Assembly (NCBI GenBank): GCA_001449105.1
Contig: LNIY01000079.1
Location: 1-64,000, forward strand
Length of the DNA: 64,000 bases
Direction: 5' to 3'
Source: Caulobacter vibrioides
GTDB taxonomy: Bacteria; Pseudomonadota; Alphaproteobacteria; Caulobacterales; Caulobacteraceae
Part shown: piece by piece, positions 63,408 to 64,000 of the stretch
Numbering within the stretch: position 1 is the first letter of the stretch
Layout: every line of letters starts with the position of its first letter
Notes under the pieces: model-generated
The model's input: only the letters and a program-made list of their open reading frames with translations
The model's database searches: none
Told to the model about the DNA's origin: nothing
Position numbers and translations under genes: made by a program

Positions 63408-63423
63408 ACGACAACGTTGTCGT
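63408..63423. promoter_or_regulatory. LacI-like operator 1 (perfect 16-bp palindrome)
   Basis: ACGACAACGTTGTCGT is a perfect palindrome with a central CG, as in LacI-family operators. Its core GACAACGTTGTC recurs 32 bp away, on the same face of the helix. The LacI-family gene lies just beyond. Confidence 0.85.
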
Positions 63424-63439
63424 AGATTGACACCACGAT

Positions 63440-63455
63440 ACGACAACGTTGTCTA
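63440..63455. promoter_or_regulatory. LacI-like operator 2
   Basis: The core GACAACGTTGTC (63442-63453) is a perfect palindrome identical to the core of operator 1. Centre-to-centre spacing of 32 bp is about three helical turns, which favours cooperative binding of a dimer pair or tetramer. Confidence 0.85.
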
Positions 63456-63581
63456 TGACGTTTTCAAAAGACACCGCTGTCTAGATTTTCCACCTACAAA
63501 TGGTGGTTATCAGTGGATCAAAGAACCAGAAACGCGCACCAGATGGCGCACAACAAACCTCAACCCGCCCGCGAGTTACCG

Positions 63582-64000
63582 CTAGCGGGAGGTCGAGGAT
63601 CCACGCTCGACGATGTGGTAGTCGAGCTGGCGAGCGGCGGTCCGGCTGCGGAAGCGGGGGTCGCCGAATCCTTCGATCAGCATTTCGGCGGCGGCCTCGG
63701 CCATCTCGGCGATCGGCTGGTGCACCGTGGTCAGGCCCGGCCAGGACGACTCCGCCAGAGGGCCGTCGTCGAAGCCGACCACCGACAGGTCGGCCGGGAC
63801 GGAAAGCCCGCGCTTGGAGGCCGCCGACAGCACCCCCATGGCCATGGAGTCGTTGGCCGCGAAGATCGCCGTGGGCGGCTCGGGCAGGCCCAGCAGCCGG
63901 TCGCCGGCCTCCAGGCCCGACAGCGGCATGAAGTCGCCGCCGGCGATCCACTCGGGCTTCACGCGCACGCCGCGCTCGGCCATGGCGGTCATGTAGCCTT
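63582..64000 (-). CDS. LacI-family transcription regulator (partial, C-terminal part)
   Basis: The last 139 codons of a LacI/GalR-type repressor; the N-terminal HTH is outside the window. The sugar-binding domain shows AIFAANDSMAMGVLSAASKR, LSVVGFDDGPLAESSWPGLT and TVHQPIAEMAEAAAEML, all typical. It is upstream of, and in the same direction as, the receptor and GH3 genes, which suggests an autoregulated or adjacent local repressor of that operon. Confidence 0.92.
   Translation of the reverse strand, partial: GYMTAMAERGVRVKPEWIAGGDFMPLSGLEAGDRLLGLPEPPTAIFAANDSMAMGVLSAASKRGLSVPADLSVVGFDDGPLAESSWPGLTTVHQPIAEMAEAAAEMLIEGFGDPRFRSRTAARQLDYHIVERGSSTSR

Larger units (their letters stand above)
63260..63581. 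promoter_or_regulatory. 322-bp regulatory region between LacI-family gene and TonB receptor
   Basis: No gene was found. It contains the two operators listed separately (63408-63423, 63440-63455) and a weaker inverted repeat AGACA-CCGC-TGTCT at 63469-63482. The rest (63260-63400) is the receptor leader and is GC-rich. Confidence 0.7.

Overview
The window is very GC-rich, densely coded DNA of Caulobacter type (Alphaproteobacteria, Caulobacterales). This is inferred from the gene content: a Caulobacter-type Cpa/Tad pilus operon, a glyoxylate-shunt pair read divergently from an XRE/short-chain-acyl regulator, several TonB-dependent receptors beside glycoside-degrading enzymes, and many ATGA/GTGA overlaps. 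No rRNA, tRNA, CRISPR array or transposon was seen. The species cannot be fixed from the sequence alone.

Layout. (1) 1-9048, minus strand: the first 3016 codons of a giant glycine-rich surface or autotransporter-like protein built from about 40 AQS[IV]GGGGG repeats. Its C-terminus lies outside the window. (2) 9642-20728, plus strand: a Flp/Tad pilus locus (pilin, cpaB, cpaC, mini-CpaD lipoprotein, TadG-like, two TadE-like, cpaE, cpaF, tadB, tadC, TPR lipoprotein, prepilin peptidase). (3) 21019-32257: two LuxR-type HTH regulators flank an archaic (Csu-like) chaperone-usher pilus cluster on the minus strand, with seven spore-coat-U-like subunits, chaperone, usher and a two-domain tip-like protein. 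A lone small subunit-like gene is convergent to it. (4) 32262-45312: a fatty-acid and acetyl-CoA module on the minus strand (CoA hydrolase/transferase, fused hydratase/dehydrogenase, thiolase, FadE, malate synthase, a small unknown protein, isocitrate lyase) with its divergent XRE regulator. (5) 45317-51267: pectin methylesterase, a FecA-type TonB receptor, FecR and a FecI-type ECF sigma factor. (6) 51378-54861: a secreted lactonase-like propeller protein, a membrane HTTM-like protein with a small partner, and proline iminopeptidase. (7) 54972-64000, minus strand: a small unknown protein, carboxylesterase, two GH3 glycosidases, a TonB receptor and the 3' part of a LacI-family regulator, with two perfect LacI-like operators before the receptor.

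How it fits together. Regions 1-3 are surface structures: a giant repeat protein, a type IVc pilus and an archaic chaperone-usher pilus. Regions 4-7 are nutrient scavenging. In region 4 beta-oxidation yields acetyl-CoA that the neighbouring glyoxylate-shunt enzymes consume, and the XRE regulator gene is divergent from aceA across a 15-bp inverted repeat. Regions 5 and 7 look like plant-polysaccharide utilisation loci (pectin; beta-glucosides or xylosides), each with a TonB receptor and its own regulator.

The least explained signals are a 127-bp perfect repeat with a spliced repeat unit in the giant gene, a recurring ATAGTAAGAATG motif in the AT-rich spacers around the chaperone-usher cluster, and several unrecognised small proteins placed inside well-defined operons.
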